DNA of 64,000 nucleotides, taken from assembly GCF_042680805.1 (NCBI RefSeq), contig NZ_JBHUEM010000020.1:186001-250000 (forward strand), written 5' to 3'. The translations under genes and the position numbers were made by a program. Source of the stretch: Bacillus_CJ salitolerans (GTDB lineage Bacteria; Bacillota; Bacilli; Bacillales; SA4). This document shows, one piece after another, positions 26,801-34,602 of the stretch (its first letter is position 1; every line of letters begins with the position of its first letter). A model generated the notes under the pieces. That model saw nothing but the letters and a program-made list of their open reading frames with translations. It had not been told where the DNA came from and did no database searches.

Positions 26801-27023
26801 GTGGAACCCTGCAGTAGAAATTCAGGCTGCCGACCGTGCGTATCGTATGGGACAAAATCATGACGTTGAGGTGATTAAGCTAATTTCGAAAGGTACGATT
26901 GAAGAGAAAATACATGATTTGCAAGATCAGAAGAAACAACTCATTGACCAAGTCATTCATTCAAATGAAAAAAACACAACACTAACAGAGGATGAAATTC
27001 GACAAATATTATTCGACAGGTGA
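23817..27023 (+). CDS. SNF2-family helicase with SWIM zinc finger
   Basis: 1068 residues. The N-terminal SWIM domain is seen as C67-x-C69 ... C79-x-H81 (CSCP ... DCQH). A long middle region of about 500 residues follows, then the SF2 ATPase: Walker A DDMGLGKT near residue 640, DEAQ near 741, and the C-terminal lobe with SLKAGGTGLNLTGAGTV and AADRAYRMGQ. Relatives (B. subtilis YwqA type) are putative DNA translocases. The last codons FDR-stop come from a palindromic repeat that overlaps the 3' end. ATG follows GGAAGGAG. Confidence 0.92.
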   Translation: MNIHLTRNKIKQMCGTVSFKRGDSFYRSNKVVMKSNNDSRCLAIVCGTEDFKVVIEANKHSEIKAACSCPKLASFQKDCQHVAAVLLYLFHHQQNTQNQTECIKDSSNHTSELTGDLFNIFDGKLAPSSGKQLHFENRNKLDVLFILRPFYLGTGEYIISFEICIGNTQIRNIREFLSDIHSSSRSKVSHSFTYDPVSHYFQHETNQILQELYLMTEDEKIKIESYRDDYLNREHLLISPTYWPKLVPYLVKTPFIKLYSNGEAIDSLQISNEMLPLNFNINFIDGSGYQLEVIGLNYLTILRSYHTIIFDGKLIELDSENIARLIELKRLIDNSERNQILIPNEQLESFLDKVVPGLKKIGHVHMSEEIEIHLKKAPLVAKLYLDRVKNRLLAGMEFNYGNTMFNPLEPQDSRFESFLIRDRESEARIIKIIEDSGFTKTEGGYYLHNEDLEYEFLYDIVPKLQKLVQIYATTAVRNRIFRKNPPPRIRVKVPKERTNWLEFKFELNGIPDIQIRELLEALEEKRKYYRLRNGSLLSLETREFKEIQRFLHSIPQQKGDLEYGLHIPMVSGIGLLETINESDFITKEESFQEFMQTILHPESVEVEIPKTVERYLRDYQKTGFKWMKTLARYRFGGILADDMGLGKTLQSITFILSELTDIRTKKLPVLVVCPSSLTYNWLNEIMKYAPELETLVIDGATKERMELIKELKNFDVIITSYPLLRIDSEWYSKQSFHTVIYDEAQSFKNPTTKTAKSVKKVKSIHRFALTGTPIENSLEELWSIFHVVFPELFLDLKEFSQLSKETISRTIQPFLLRRMKEDVLAELPQKIETIHSVELLSEQKKLYAAYLAKLRHDTLKHLDQDTFRKNRIKILAGLTRLRQICCHPSLFVEGYKGGSAKLEQLLQIIDSSRRSDRRVLIFSQYTKMLQIIGKQLFNQGVQYFYLDGQTPSEERVELCNQFNAGGCNYFLISLKAGGTGLNLTGAGTVILYDLWWNPAVEIQAADRAYRMGQNHDVEVIKLISKGTIEEKIHDLQDQKKQLIDQVIHSNEKNTTLTEDEIRQILFDR

Positions 27024-27039
27024 CAGTCACTTGTCGAAT
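27011..27039. repeat. Palindromic TCGACA repeat, copy B
   Basis: ATTCGACA / TGTCGAAT with centre GGTGACAGTCACT, nearly identical to copy A. It overlaps the end of the SNF2 gene: the stop codon TGA (27021-27023) is inside the repeat. A T-rich run follows, so it may also terminate transcription. Confidence 0.8.
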
Positions 27040-27393
27040 TTTCTTTGCCGTGTTCAAATGGATACATCAGTATATCCTTATTATTCAGCTTCTGTTGGAG
27101 TATGGGGCTAACCCAAATATAGGAAATGATTATGGATGGACCGAATAGGTAGAAACTAGAATGTGGTTACTAGTGACTAGTGGTGATCGATTAAACCCTT
27201 GTAAGATGTTTCTGCCATAGGTTGTGCTGAAGATATCGGAAACTCCAATTACGTAGAACTGTATATTTCTTTATATGAAAAGTAGAAAAACCGAATAAAA
27301 AACCTATTCTCTAATAGCTGATTTCTTTATTGTTAGGGACTTTTTTAACAGAGCAAGAGTCAGTCTTTTATAGGAATAGGTTATTTTTCAAAT
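27040..27393. other. Intergenic region
   Basis: About 350 bases between the SNF2 gene and the convergent EamA permease. I see no ORF with a ribosome binding site, no repeat apart from copy B at its left edge, and no clear terminator for the EamA gene. Confidence 0.5.
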
Positions 27394-28308
27394 TTATTGA
27401 TGTATTTCCGTACTTACAACGATATTGTTACGTTTCCCTTTAGACTCCTGAACAATTACAACAGCCATAATTACCATAAAGATTCCTATATATTGCCATA
27501 TGCTTAAATGCTCATTAAATATGAAAAAGCCTACTAACGCAGCGACAACTGGTTCAATAGTGGCAATGATGGAGGCACGACTAGATTCAATTAATTGTAA
27601 TCCCCTTGTATAAAAAATAAAGGGTAACATCGTCGACAGGAATCCTAGGCCAATTATGAGTAGCCACGATTCTATATTTAAAAATAAGTTGGGAATTTCC
27701 CATAGCTTACTAAAAGGTAATATAGCAACAGCTGAAAAAATAAACGTATATAGGGTTACTGTGAGTGAATCGTATTTCTTAAGTGCGAATTTTCCAAAAA
27801 TGCTATATAGTGCATAGAAAAAACCTGAGCCAAGTCCTAGAATCAAGCCATACAAGGAAATTGAGCCTTCAAATACAGGGAATATACCGATTACAAACGA
27901 ACAGCCCATAAAGGTGATAAAGAGTGCTAACATTTTTCTAGTAGTGAATAATTCCTTAAACAGTAAACGAGATAAGACGGTCACAAAGGCAGGAGCAGTA
28001 TATAAAAGGATGAATGAAATCGAAATGGATGTCTCTTCAATGGCACTAAATAAACACCAGTTGAAAAGAGCAATACTAAATACTCCTGTTCCAATAAAAT
28101 ATTTACTATCATTCAAGTGTATTTTTAAGAGGCTTATATTTTTAAAGAGTACATATACTATCATGCATATTGAAGCACATAAAGCACGTACAGCCACTAC
28201 TTGAGTAGGTGTGAAGCCAAGCTCATACAGGTAAGTCACAAATAACCCAATAATTCCCCATAATGATGCTCCTAAACCAATTAGTAACAACGCCAATTTG
28301 TTATCCAT
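27394..28308 (-). CDS. EamA-family (DMT) permease
   Basis: 304 residues with ten predicted helices in two EamA repeats (first ALLLIGLGASLWGIIGLF; second SLYGLILGLGSGFFYALYSIFGKFA). Members export amino acids or metabolites, or import small solutes. ATG 28308 after GGGGGAA was chosen over a TTG one codon upstream. No regulator is adjacent. Confidence 0.88.
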   Translation of the reverse strand: MDNKLALLLIGLGASLWGIIGLFVTYLYELGFTPTQVVAVRALCASICMIVYVLFKNISLLKIHLNDSKYFIGTGVFSIALFNWCLFSAIEETSISISFILLYTAPAFVTVLSRLLFKELFTTRKMLALFITFMGCSFVIGIFPVFEGSISLYGLILGLGSGFFYALYSIFGKFALKKYDSLTVTLYTFIFSAVAILPFSKLWEIPNLFLNIESWLLIIGLGFLSTMLPFIFYTRGLQLIESSRASIIATIEPVVAALVGFFIFNEHLSIWQYIGIFMVIMAVVIVQESKGKRNNIVVSTEIHQ

Positions 28309-28445
28309 CAAAATTCCCCCAATAAATAATAGGCATACTATATACTAACAAAAGTATCGATTCGAAGTAAATCAAATTATTTACAACTTGGTCCATATAT
28401 GTTCTCATTAAAAAGCAAGTAATATTATATTTGAGGTGAGGCTAT

Positions 28446-28772
28446 ATGAGCCAAGATTTTTACTGTGATGAGGTATTAAGCGGAAAAACGATTGTTGAAA
28501 AAGTATACGAGACAGAAAATACGTTAGCCTATTATCATACCCGTCCATCCTATGATGTACATATTGTAGTTATACCCAAAAAGCACATACCATCCTTAAC
28601 AAAAATAGAGAATGACGACCATGATTTATTTGTAGAATTAATGAATGCAGTGAGAAAAGTCGCATCAAATATAGAGCAGGAATATGGTGCTTGTCGTGTA
28701 ATAACTAATTTAGGAAGGTACCAAGATTCTAAGCATTTACATTGGCATGTAGTATCTGGAGGTAATCGATAA
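28446..28772 (+). CDS. HIT-family nucleotide hydrolase
   Basis: 108 residues. The histidine triad is H97-x-H99-x-H101 in KHLHWHVV, with the upstream VIPKKHIPSL stretch of the family. Members hydrolyse nucleoside phosphoramidates or dinucleotides such as AMP-lysine. GAGGTGAG precedes the ATG. The short C-terminus (SGGNR) matches the histidine-triad HINT length. Confidence 0.9.
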   Translation: MSQDFYCDEVLSGKTIVEKVYETENTLAYYHTRPSYDVHIVVIPKKHIPSLTKIENDDHDLFVELMNAVRKVASNIEQEYGACRVITNLGRYQDSKHLHWHVVSGGNR

Positions 28773-28922
28773 GATCTCAAAACGGTTTTAATAAAAATAA
28801 AGATTGCACATGAAATATTGTAGTAAACGGAAGAAGGAGTTATAAGTAGAGGGCCTTTGATCAAATTGGACATTGTTTCCGTTTCATACTTAAAAAATAT
28901 CTTGGTCAAACTACATATAGTA

Positions 28923-29801
28923 ATGAGCAAAGGAGTGTTTCTTATTATAAAATGTATTGCAATTGATATGGACGGAACATTATTAAATAATGACCACGTA
29001 GTGAGTCAAGAAAATACGGAGGCGATTTTGAAAGCTCAGTCCGCAGGGATTGATGTGGTAATTGCAACTGGAAGATCTTACAAGGAAGCGAAGTATGTAC
29101 TCCTAGAAGAAGGCATTCATTGCCCAATAATTTGTGCAAATGGTGCAGAAATCCGAAGTGAAGAAGGGGACATACTTGCATCAAAACCTTTATCTAAACA
29201 AAAAGCACAAGAGTTAACGGGAATTCTTAACAGTCATGATGCCTATTATGAGCTTTACACAAGTGAGGGGACATACACGAAGGATTATGATAAAGCATTA
29301 ACTGTTATCATGGATATTTTCATGAGTGCTAATTTACGTAGTGATTATGATAAAGCATTAGAAGCAGCAAAAGAACGTTTTGACAAAGGGATGGTTCACC
29401 TAGTAGACAATTTTGATAAGTTGCTTCATGATCAAAAGATACCTTTATACAAATTTATCGTATTTTCATTCGAAGAACAGAAGTTAAACCAAATACATAA
29501 AGAACTTTTATCCATAAAAGATGTTGCGATTACCTCATCAGGAAAAGAAAACATTGAGATTAACGGTATTCATGCTCAAAAAGGCTTAGCTCTTCAGACG
29601 TTTGCGAAACATAACAATATTCGATTGGAGGAAACGATGGCTATTGGCGATAACTACAATGACATTTCAATGTTAAAAATAGCGGGTAGAGCAGTGGCAA
29701 TGGCTAATGGACCAGAAGAGGTAAAAAAACACGGACATCTTATAACCGATACAAACCATAACAACGGGGTAGCAAAAGCAATCTTGGAAATACTCCATTA
29801 A
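28923..29801 (+). CDS. Cof-type HAD phosphatase
   Basis: A HAD IIB hydrolase: IAIDMDGTLLN holds the nucleophile Asp, VIATGRSY is motif II, and AIGDNYNDISML is motif IV. Members dephosphorylate sugar phosphates, nucleotides or flavin precursors. The start is uncertain: ATG 28923 has no ribosome binding site, while AAAGGAG at 28929-28935 is placed 8 nt before ATT 28944, from which the protein would start MIKCIAIDMDG like its relatives. A still longer frame from TTG 28857 is unlikely. A perfect terminator follows. Confidence 0.85.
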   Translation: MSKGVFLIIKCIAIDMDGTLLNNDHVVSQENTEAILKAQSAGIDVVIATGRSYKEAKYVLLEEGIHCPIICANGAEIRSEEGDILASKPLSKQKAQELTGILNSHDAYYELYTSEGTYTKDYDKALTVIMDIFMSANLRSDYDKALEAAKERFDKGMVHLVDNFDKLLHDQKIPLYKFIVFSFEEQKLNQIHKELLSIKDVAITSSGKENIEINGIHAQKGLALQTFAKHNNIRLEETMAIGDNYNDISMLKIAGRAVAMANGPEEVKKHGHLITDTNHNNGVAKAILEILH

Positions 29802-29802
29802 C

Positions 29803-29834
29803 AAAAACGACAGGGAAGAAGACCTGTCGTTTTT
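29803..29834 (+). terminator. Terminator after the HAD gene
   Basis: Perfect 12-bp stem AAAAACGACAGG / CCTGTCGTTTTT with an 8-nt loop. Confidence 0.9.
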
Positions 29835-29842
29835 ATATGAAG

Positions 29843-29891
29843 AAAAATCGACAAGTGACTGTCACCTGTCGATTGTCACCTGTCGATTTTT
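29843..29891. repeat. Palindromic TCGACA repeat, copy C, with an internal duplication
   Basis: Arms AAAAATCGACA / TGTCGATTTTT as in copies A and B. Inside, the 14-mer TGTCACCTGTCGAT is present twice in tandem (29860-29873 and 29874-29887). The stop codon of the minus-strand gene at 29876 lies in the repeat, so that protein ends IDR. Confidence 0.8.
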
Positions 29892-30265
29892 AAGCAGTAG
29901 ATTGGTTCAGGATGGTGACCTTCTTCGATTTCTCCAGTCGGTTTAAATCCAATGTTTTCATATGTTCGAATTGCTCTCACATTGTTATGAATGACAGATA
30001 GATAGATTTCATCACATCCATATGTGGTGGTCATGTCCTGTATTACTAATTTAAGAGCAGGAACTCCGTATCCCATACCTTGAAACTGGTGACCTATCAT
30101 CATACTAATTAACTCATATCTTTTCATAGAGCTCTTAAAATAATCGATATCCCGATGTGCTTGTCGATGACTGATTTCAAATTTCTCCGCTAGAGTAGAA
30201 GCATTCGGATATTTACCAAATCTTATCTCTTGATCAAACCACTTAAGTCTATGTAAGTTACTCAC
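29876..30265 (-). CDS. Chimeric ORF: regulator HTH fused to a partial GNAT domain
   Basis: 129 residues made of two unrelated pieces. Residues 1-48 (MSNLHRLKWFDQEIRFGKYP, then TLAEKFEISHRQAHRDIDYFKSSM) are the winged-helix N-terminus of a WYL/DeoR-type regulator. From about residue 50 the sequence (MIGHQFQGMGYGVPALKLVI, then EIYLSVIHNNVRAIRTYENIGF) is the second half of a GNAT acetyltransferase with its acetyl-CoA loop QFQGMGYG. The first GNAT strands and the WYL domain are missing. The simplest explanation is a deletion joining two genes. AAGGTGG precedes GTG 30265. Whether it makes a working protein is doubtful, since the GNAT core is incomplete. Confidence 0.7.
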   Translation of the reverse strand: MSNLHRLKWFDQEIRFGKYPNASTLAEKFEISHRQAHRDIDYFKSSMKRYELISMMIGHQFQGMGYGVPALKLVIQDMTTTYGCDEIYLSVIHNNVRAIRTYENIGFKPTGEIEEGHHPEPIYCLKIDR

Positions 30266-30429
30266 CTAGCTAACCACCTTGCAGTTATTCCATTTCAATC
30301 TAGTAACAGAATAGAATATTTCTACACTTTTGTATATATCATAGGTGAGACTCACGCCTGGTTAGCTCTACAGAAAGTAACTTCCTAAAATTTCTACTTT
30401 TGCACATCTTTTTTTACTTTTTAGATCAT

Positions 30430-31365
30430 TTATAATTTGTGTCCCAGCAGATTTCTTCTATGTTTGTATGAATTCAAGTTCATTTGAAGTGCATCCCAAT
30501 TTGCAATCAATATCCCTAATAAAATGGTAAACGAACCGAATACCATTGGCCATGATAATGCCTCCCTATAAATAATAATCCCTAGTATCATAGCTATTAT
30601 TGGAGAGATGTACAACCATGTTGAAGGGAAAACGGGATTCGTCTTTGATACCAACCAGTAAAAGAGTGTATGTCCGACCATCGAGCCTAGAACAATTAAA
30701 TACATTAAAGAGCCTACTATTTTTAGATTTAATAGAGAGCTCATATCAAGATATGAACTTTCAGTAAACAAAGATAACACGAGAAGGAGAAATCCACCAT
30801 AAATCATCTGAGCAGCGTTTAATGCAATTGTAGATATGTTATCAAATTTCCTGATAACTTTTTTAGAATATAATGCACCTGAAGCATAAAAGAATTGACC
30901 AATTAATATAGAAATACAACCAATAAACCAAAACAAATTGGATTCAAGACTAACCTGTGGAACAACTAAAATGATTAATCCAATGAATGCGATTATACAC
31001 CCGGCCACTGCTTTTTTAGATATCTGCTCTCGAATGACAAATGCCTGTATCATAATGATTATGATAGGTGCAGTTGCAGAAAGAATAGCTGCGGTTCCAG
31101 AACTTACATACTGCTCAGCCCAATAAAGGGTTGAGAAGGTTCCAAATGTTAAGCAAATACCTGTTATTAACATGTCCCGTTGCCAAAGCAATGAAACATG
31201 GATTTTCTTTTTCATTACCATCCAAGTAAATAAGAGGAGTCCCGCTATAAAAAAACGAACCCCGGCAGATAAAAAGGGAGGTGCACCTGCATCAATCCCA
31301 ATTTTTATCCCTAAAAAAGTTGTTCCAAAAATTAAACACATTATTAAATAGTTTACGAGTATCAT
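30430..31365 (-). CDS. EamA-family (DMT) permease, divergent from a MocR regulator
   Basis: 311 residues with ten predicted helices and two EamA repeats (FGTTFLGIKIGIDAGAPPFLSAGVRFF in the first; ISPIIAMILGIIIYREALSW in the second). ATG 31365 follows AGGAGGCGGAT; the longer frame to 31449 overlaps the promoter region and was rejected. It is transcribed away from the MocR-type regulator at 31448, with 82 bases between the starts, so that regulator probably controls it. Confidence 0.88.
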   Translation of the reverse strand: MILVNYLIMCLIFGTTFLGIKIGIDAGAPPFLSAGVRFFIAGLLLFTWMVMKKKIHVSLLWQRDMLITGICLTFGTFSTLYWAEQYVSSGTAAILSATAPIIIIMIQAFVIREQISKKAVAGCIIAFIGLIILVVPQVSLESNLFWFIGCISILIGQFFYASGALYSKKVIRKFDNISTIALNAAQMIYGGFLLLVLSLFTESSYLDMSSLLNLKIVGSLMYLIVLGSMVGHTLFYWLVSKTNPVFPSTWLYISPIIAMILGIIIYREALSWPMVFGSFTILLGILIANWDALQMNLNSYKHRRNLLGHKL

Positions 31366-31447
31366 ATTGTATCCGCCTCCTGGAATCATTATAATGGGAA
31401 GTGAATAGAACACATGCGATCGAATAGAACAGTTTTGGAGGTGTACC

Positions 31448-32848
31448 ATGGATAAAGAACCTGTGTTTCAAAAGGTTTACGAATATCTTGATAACCGAAT
31501 TAAACGGGGGGATTGGAAGGAACATGAAAAAATTCCATCTGTACGTAAGCTTGGTGAAGAGTTAGGTGTACATAGACTAACCGTTTTAAAGGCCTATCAG
31601 CGATTAAAAGAACAACATAAATTGTATGTTAAGGATAAGTCAGGCTACTTTGTTCATCCCGGAGCTTCTTATTCTTTCAGTGATATGGATGATCCGATTG
31701 TCACCTCTTTCATCTACAAGAGTCACTTGTCAGAAATCCATCGTATCCCTGTAAAATATCAGTTCTCTTACTCTTTAATCGATCCAAATTTATTACCTAA
31801 TCATTATTTTTCGGAGCATATGAAAGAGGTATTTGATCTAAATCCGAAGGTGTTAAGCACATACTCGACGATACAAGGAGACAATGATGTAAGAGAAGCT
31901 CTTGCTCAATATTTTAATAAGAAATACCAATTCCATCTTGCTGCAGATGACCTTTTAATTACATCTGGTTCTCAGCAAGCAATTGATATACTATCGAGAA
32001 TATTTATTCAACGAGGCGATGTGGTGCTGATGGAGCGACCAACATATAGTGCTGCCATCGATATCTTTAGACAACAGGGTGCAAAAATCGTAACGATTGA
32101 TATCCATCCTTATGGATATGATCTTAATCAGGTTGAAGCGTTCATGAAAAACTACAAGCCACGAATATTTTATATGAATCCGACCTTTCACAACCCAACT
32201 GGATATACAGTGCCAACAAACCAGAGAAAAGAATTAGTGGATCTTGCCGAGAAATATAAATGCTTTTTACTAGAAGATGATCCTTTCAATGACATCTATT
32301 TTCACGATTTACCACCAAAGCCATTGTTTTCATATGATACATCAGGCTATGTATTGTATATTCGAAGCTTTAGTAAATACATTGCTCCTGGCCTAAGAAT
32401 TGCAGTTCTATGCACAAGACCTTCTATTATGAAACATGTCATAACGGTAAAGTCACTAACAGACAATGGGACACCGTTACTAAACCAGAAAATGTTTCTA
32501 CATTACTTTAGTTCTGCGCGCCTTCAACAACACATTGAAAAATTAAGAATTGCCTTGCATATACGGAAAGAAATAATGGAAGAAGAGCTTGCAACAACTA
32601 ACTGGAATTGGATTAGTCCTAATGGAGGGCTTAATTTGTGGATCCAATTACCAGATACACTTGAAATGGAGACTTTATTAGCAACAAGTCTCGATCACTC
32701 AATCTCATTTGTTCCAGGATCAATATGTGATCCTACAAAAGATACTAAGTCGTGGATACGGTTAAGTTACTCCTATATAAAGGAACAGATGATTAGAGAA
32801 GGTATTCAGAAGCTTTTAGTTCTCTCAAACCAAATTGAGAATAGATAA
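31448..32848 (+). CDS. MocR-type (GntR-HTH plus aminotransferase) regulator
   Basis: 466 residues. N-terminal GntR winged helix (IPSVRKLGEELGVHRLTVLKAYQRL) joined to a class I aminotransferase fold (ITSGSQQAIDILSRIF, NPTFHNPTGYTVP, and the PLP lysine in YIRSFSKYIAPGLRI). Regulators of this type sense PLP or an amino compound. The divergent EamA permease and the dehydrogenase 30 bases downstream are the likely targets or co-transcribed partner. TTGGAGGTG precedes ATG 31448. Confidence 0.92.
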   Translation: MDKEPVFQKVYEYLDNRIKRGDWKEHEKIPSVRKLGEELGVHRLTVLKAYQRLKEQHKLYVKDKSGYFVHPGASYSFSDMDDPIVTSFIYKSHLSEIHRIPVKYQFSYSLIDPNLLPNHYFSEHMKEVFDLNPKVLSTYSTIQGDNDVREALAQYFNKKYQFHLAADDLLITSGSQQAIDILSRIFIQRGDVVLMERPTYSAAIDIFRQQGAKIVTIDIHPYGYDLNQVEAFMKNYKPRIFYMNPTFHNPTGYTVPTNQRKELVDLAEKYKCFLLEDDPFNDIYFHDLPPKPLFSYDTSGYVLYIRSFSKYIAPGLRIAVLCTRPSIMKHVITVKSLTDNGTPLLNQKMFLHYFSSARLQQHIEKLRIALHIRKEIMEEELATTNWNWISPNGGLNLWIQLPDTLEMETLLATSLDHSISFVPGSICDPTKDTKSWIRLSYSYIKEQMIREGIQKLLVLSNQIENR

Positions 32849-32878
32849 GCATATTATAACAAGGGATGGAGGTAAAAC

Positions 32879-33808
32879 ATGAGGGTTAAAAATATTCTGG
32901 TAGCTGGTAATTATGAAGAGGAATTCAAAAAGATGGATTCCAATTGTTCTAGAGAATATCGTTTTCTCCACGCAGATGAGATCGCAGACTCAGACCTTTC
33001 TTGGGCAGACGTGTATGTTGGTTCAAAACCGTGTGCAAATTTTAATCTAGCTAAAGTTAAATGGGTGCATTCCTTTAATGCAGGAGTCAATAATTATTTA
33101 GAAATCGATGGATGGGAAAAGTATAACGTTCTTTTAACCCGTACAGTCTGTTCGTTCGGAGAAAGAATTAGTGAGTATTGTTTAAGTTATATTCTTAGAG
33201 ATCTTCAATACCACGAAGAATTTCTGTTCTGTCAGAAAGAAAAGAAATGGATGCCAAAAACACCTAAGATGATTAAGGATCAAACATTTTTAATATATGG
33301 TACAGGAGAAATAGGACAAGTTGTGGGGAAGACCCTGAGTGAATTTGGAGCTACTGTTTTCGGTGTTTCTAAAAGTGGCAAACAAAAACAGAATTTTAAA
33401 GAGGTGTTTGATATCAGTTCTGCCTCCTCATTAATTTGTAAAGCAGATTGGATTATAAGTACATTACCTTTAACTCATGACACCATCAGAATCTTTGATA
33501 CACATTTTTTTGAGAATATGAATGGATCCGTTTTTATTAATGTGGGTAGAGGAGCTACTGTAGATGAAGTTGCTCTTCTGTCTTCTTTAGAAAGTGGAAA
33601 AGTACGACATGCCATATTGGATGTTCTATCAGAAGAGCCTCTTCCTGAGAATTCAACTCTATGGGGCAGAAAAGATGTAATAATTACACCTCATATATCT
33701 GCAATAACCCAAAAAAATGAGGCAGTAGAATGTTTTTTTGACACTCTATGGAAACTTGAAAACAATGAACCAATTCCTAATAAGGTTGATTTCTCAAAGG
33801 GATATTAA
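32879..33808 (+). CDS. D-2-hydroxyacid dehydrogenase, NAD(P)-binding
   Basis: 309 residues. Rossmann motif FLIYGTGEIGQVVG; catalytic Arg in FINVGRGATVDE, Glu in LDVLSEEPLP, His in VIITPHISAI. It resembles the GhrA/glyoxylate reductase group. The substrate is not clear; with a MocR regulator and a DMT exporter nearby a role with a 2-keto or 2-hydroxy acid derived from an amino acid is possible (inference). GGAGG precedes the ATG. Confidence 0.85.
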   Translation: MRVKNILVAGNYEEEFKKMDSNCSREYRFLHADEIADSDLSWADVYVGSKPCANFNLAKVKWVHSFNAGVNNYLEIDGWEKYNVLLTRTVCSFGERISEYCLSYILRDLQYHEEFLFCQKEKKWMPKTPKMIKDQTFLIYGTGEIGQVVGKTLSEFGATVFGVSKSGKQKQNFKEVFDISSASSLICKADWIISTLPLTHDTIRIFDTHFFENMNGSVFINVGRGATVDEVALLSSLESGKVRHAILDVLSEEPLPENSTLWGRKDVIITPHISAITQKNEAVECFFDTLWKLENNEPIPNKVDFSKGY

Positions 33809-33942
33809 ATGGCGAAATCTTCATATGAATGAATGAAAATTAGATTAGCGATTGATGAGAAGGAACATTGATTAATAATAGAGAAGTAATTGGAATAGAA
33901 GCAGTTATGCGAAATAGATGAAAAGATAGAGGAGGAACATAA

Positions 33943-34377
33943 TTGTACGAATTAAAAACGAAGGAAACAGAGAATAGTGTAATTGAATTTATTGAAAAAG
34001 TTGATAGTCCTAAGAAAAAAGAAGATTCCTATAAATTATTAGATATATTTACAGAAACCTCAGGATATCCTGCAAAAATGTGGGGACCAAGTATTATTGG
34101 GTTTGGTTCATACCACTATAAGTATGAATCGGGGCACGAAGGGGACGCTCCTTTTGTCGGATTTTCACCTCGAAAAGGGAAAATCAGTTTATATTTTGCG
34201 GTCGGTGATACTAACCGAGAAGATTTACTAAAGGACTTTGGAAAACATACGACTGGTAAAGCTTGTGTTTATATAAATAAAATATCTGATATAGATGTAG
34301 ATATATTAAAAATCATGATTTCACAATCCATCATATTTTTACGAGAACATTACAAAGAAAACACAAATCATTGTTAA
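33943..34377 (+). CDS. DUF1801 protein
   Basis: 144 residues with the DUF1801 core: PAKMWGPSIIGFGSYHYKYESGHEGDAPFVGFSPRKGKISLYF. The family is widespread, resembles the iron-chaperone-like fold of YdhG, and has no firm function. TTG 33943 follows GGAGGAAC. It stands alone, 134 bases after the dehydrogenase. Confidence 0.8.
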   Translation: MYELKTKETENSVIEFIEKVDSPKKKEDSYKLLDIFTETSGYPAKMWGPSIIGFGSYHYKYESGHEGDAPFVGFSPRKGKISLYFAVGDTNREDLLKDFGKHTTGKACVYINKISDIDVDILKIMISQSIIFLREHYKENTNHC

Positions 34378-34602
34378 AGTAGGTCCTAAAGTAAACCTAG
34401 GTCATAATTTTTAAAATTCAATGAATAAATTTGCTGGTTAAAGGACTAAAAGTTTGACGTGATTTTCTACTTCTTGGTACGATATGACAAATCGAAAGAA
34501 ATGACAGTCATTTATTCCATCCACAATTTTTTTTGAACGTTAGAACAATATTTGTAGGTGAATCAGTTCCATAATCTAATCCATATATAGGAGAGTTGTC
34601 AA

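Noticed and set aside
29843..29891. Palindromic repeats as a CRISPR array
   Set aside because: Only single palindromes at distant places, with a short tandem duplication in one; no regular spacers and no cas genes.
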